DNA of 64,000 nt, from NCBI GenBank assembly GCA_963816925.1, contig CAWFMY010000028.1, positions 1 to 64,000 of the forward strand. The letters are read 5' to 3'. Below the pieces are notes generated by a model. It did not search any database, was not told the DNA's origin, and worked only from the letters and a program-made list of their open reading frames with translations. Each line of letters starts with the position of its first letter. The first letter of the stretch is position 1. Position numbers and translations under genes: made by a program. The stretch comes from CAIWHR01 sp963816925. Lineage in GTDB: Bacteria; Pseudomonadota; Gammaproteobacteria; Burkholderiales; Casimicrobiaceae. Of this stretch, positions 62,896-64,000 are shown piece by piece.

Positions 62896-63825
62896 ATGAC
62901 CAAGACCACGCCGCCTGACTCGCCTTCCCGGCCCGTGGCGCGGGCCAACCTGTCGCTGCTCGAAGGCTTCACCGAATCCCTGACGGGACGGCCCGCGCAT
63001 ACGCGGTCCGCCTACGTTCGCGATGCGTCGGTCCTCGTCGCCGGCGCGGGCGAATCGGCCGTCGACAGCCTCGCGCCGCGCGACCTGCGGCGCCTGCTCG
63101 CGACGTTGCACGGTCGGGGACTGTCCGGGCGGAGCCTCGCGCGGATGCTGTCGTCCTGGCGGGCGTTTTACCGGTTCCTGCAGGAGCGCGATCCAGCGCT
63201 GAAGGACAATCCTTGCGCGGGCCTCAAGCCGCCGCGGTCGACGCGCCGGCTGCCGTCCGTTCTGTCGCCGGACGAGGCCGTGCGCCTCGTCAAGATCGAG
63301 AGCACCGACACGCTCGGGCTGCGCGACCGCGCGCTGTTCGAGCTCGCCTATTCGTCGGGGCTAAGGCTTGCCGAGCTCGCCGGCCTCGATCTCGATCGCA
63401 TCGATCTCGACCAGGGCGAGGTGCGCGTCTGGGGCAAGGGTGCGAAGGAGAGAATCGTGCCGGTCGGCGCCGCCGCGCGCACGGCGATTCGCGCGTGGCT
63501 CCCGGCCCGGGCGACGCTGCCGCCGGGGGATTCGAAAGCGCTGTTTGTGGGCCGCAGCGGGGCGCGGATTTCGCCCCGGGCGATCGAGCGCCGGCTCGCC
63601 GAATGGGCGGTGAAGCAGGGGCTCACCCAACACGTGCATCCGCATATGCTGCGGCATTCCTTCGCCTCGCACGTGTTGCAGTCGTCCGGGGACCTTCGCG
63701 CGGTCCAGGAGATGCTGGGACACGCGAGCATCGCCTCCACGCAGGTGTACACGCACCTCGACTTCCAGTACCTCGCGCAGGCCTACGACCGCGCGCACCC
63801 CCGCGCCAAGCGCAAGCCGAAGTAG
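62896..63825 (+). CDS. xerC: Tyrosine recombinase XerC
   Basis: 309 residues. An N-terminal SAM-like DNA-binding domain precedes the catalytic domain with Arg in SSGLRLAELAGLD, His-x-x-Arg in HMLRHSFASH, His in LGHAS and the nucleophile Tyr in VYTHLDFQYL. With XerD it resolves chromosome dimers at dif. It closes the dapF-DUF484-xerC block. Confidence 0.97.
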   Translation: MTKTTPPDSPSRPVARANLSLLEGFTESLTGRPAHTRSAYVRDASVLVAGAGESAVDSLAPRDLRRLLATLHGRGLSGRSLARMLSSWRAFYRFLQERDPALKDNPCAGLKPPRSTRRLPSVLSPDEAVRLVKIESTDTLGLRDRALFELAYSSGLRLAELAGLDLDRIDLDQGEVRVWGKGAKERIVPVGAAARTAIRAWLPARATLPPGDSKALFVGRSGARISPRAIERRLAEWAVKQGLTQHVHPHMLRHSFASHVLQSSGDLRAVQEMLGHASIASTQVYTHLDFQYLAQAYDRAHPRAKRKPK

Positions 63826-64000
63826 CGCGCACTTCGGCCCGGTTGTTCACGACAGTTCGCCGCGACCGCGACCGCTCGTCGGCTGACCCCCCTTTCGGGG
63901 TTGACCGGGGGCTTGCAATTTATGCGAACGTCATGCAACCTACGTATGCAATTGTCATATGCGGGGTTCCTCCACTGCGGAGTCCGGAGAAGCGGGCCAA
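63826..64000. other. Right-edge intergenic region
   Basis: 175 bases with no gene visible. From 63880 the base composition changes: a GC hairpin-like stretch (CCCCCCTTTCGGGG) is followed by an AT-rich segment with several ATGC and TGCAATT words (63914-63953). This could be the promoter and operator region of a gene beyond the edge. Confidence 0.35.

Noticed and set aside
62896..63825. XerC as a phage or integron integrase
   Set aside because: The dapF-DUF484-xerC order and length are those of the housekeeping dimer-resolution recombinase.
1..64000. CRISPR array or toxin-antitoxin pair
   Set aside because: No regularly spaced repeats of 24-48 bases and no small two-gene pair with toxin or antitoxin features were found on reading both strands.

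Overview
The window is a GC-rich chromosomal segment of a betaproteobacterium, most likely Burkholderiales or a close relative. The gene blocks support this: mnmG-rsmG-parA-parB beside atpI; rpmH-rnpA-yidD-yidC-mnmE facing dnaA-dnaN-gyrB; LysM protein/def-fmt-rsmB-DUF4390-ntrY-ntrX; ftsY-rsmD-coaD-ferredoxin; mutM-TPR-lolB-ispE-tRNA-Gln-prs-rplY-pth-ychF; dapF-DUF484-xerC. I see no phage, insertion sequence, integron or CRISPR array.

Layout. 1-15718 runs almost wholly on the minus strand: the edge of an atp operon, a ubiquitin-like carrier with a beta-propeller partner, ParAB, RsmG and MnmG, two parS sites, a sugar kinase, PEP carboxykinase, a methyltransferase, a permease, MnmE, YidC, YidD, RnpA and RpmH. 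The strand switches at the rpmH-dnaA gap, and dnaA, dnaN and gyrB run to the right. Each of the two gaps around dnaA holds one perfect DnaA box, so the replication origin is probably here. 21429-30311 is accessory-like: nitronate monooxygenase, a miniature DUF885 protein, an RlmN-like enzyme, a RIO kinase with YaeQ, a wrecked AAA regulator, a secreted subtilase with a tandem C-terminal domain, and an aldehyde dehydrogenase. 30336-47216 holds DNA processing (topB, dprA), protein maturation (def, fmt), 16S methylation, the NtrYX pair, Kup, and a cupin divergent from a membrane-bound winged-helix TPR regulator. 47281-63825 is housekeeping: heat-shock sigma factor under a perfect CIRCE operator, protein targeting, CoA synthesis, a dynamin-like GTPase, DNA repair, lipoprotein sorting, isoprenoid, PRPP and lysine/peptidoglycan precursor synthesis, and XerC.

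A caution applies to the whole window. At least fifteen single-base frameshifts break otherwise well-conserved genes, among them dnaA, yidC, def, ychF and dapF, which a living cell needs. Several lie in short runs of one base and restoring one base repairs the family alignment. I read these as sequence errors, not pseudogenes, and give full-length coordinates. The AAA regulator at 25227-26250 has many more and has also lost both ends.

No wholly new multi-gene system stands out. The best candidates for unexplained biology are the carrier/beta-propeller pair at the left edge, the NtrX whose ATPase has lost its motifs, the RIO kinase-YaeQ pair, the miniature DUF885 protein, and a dispersed intergenic repeat with fixed internal spacing.
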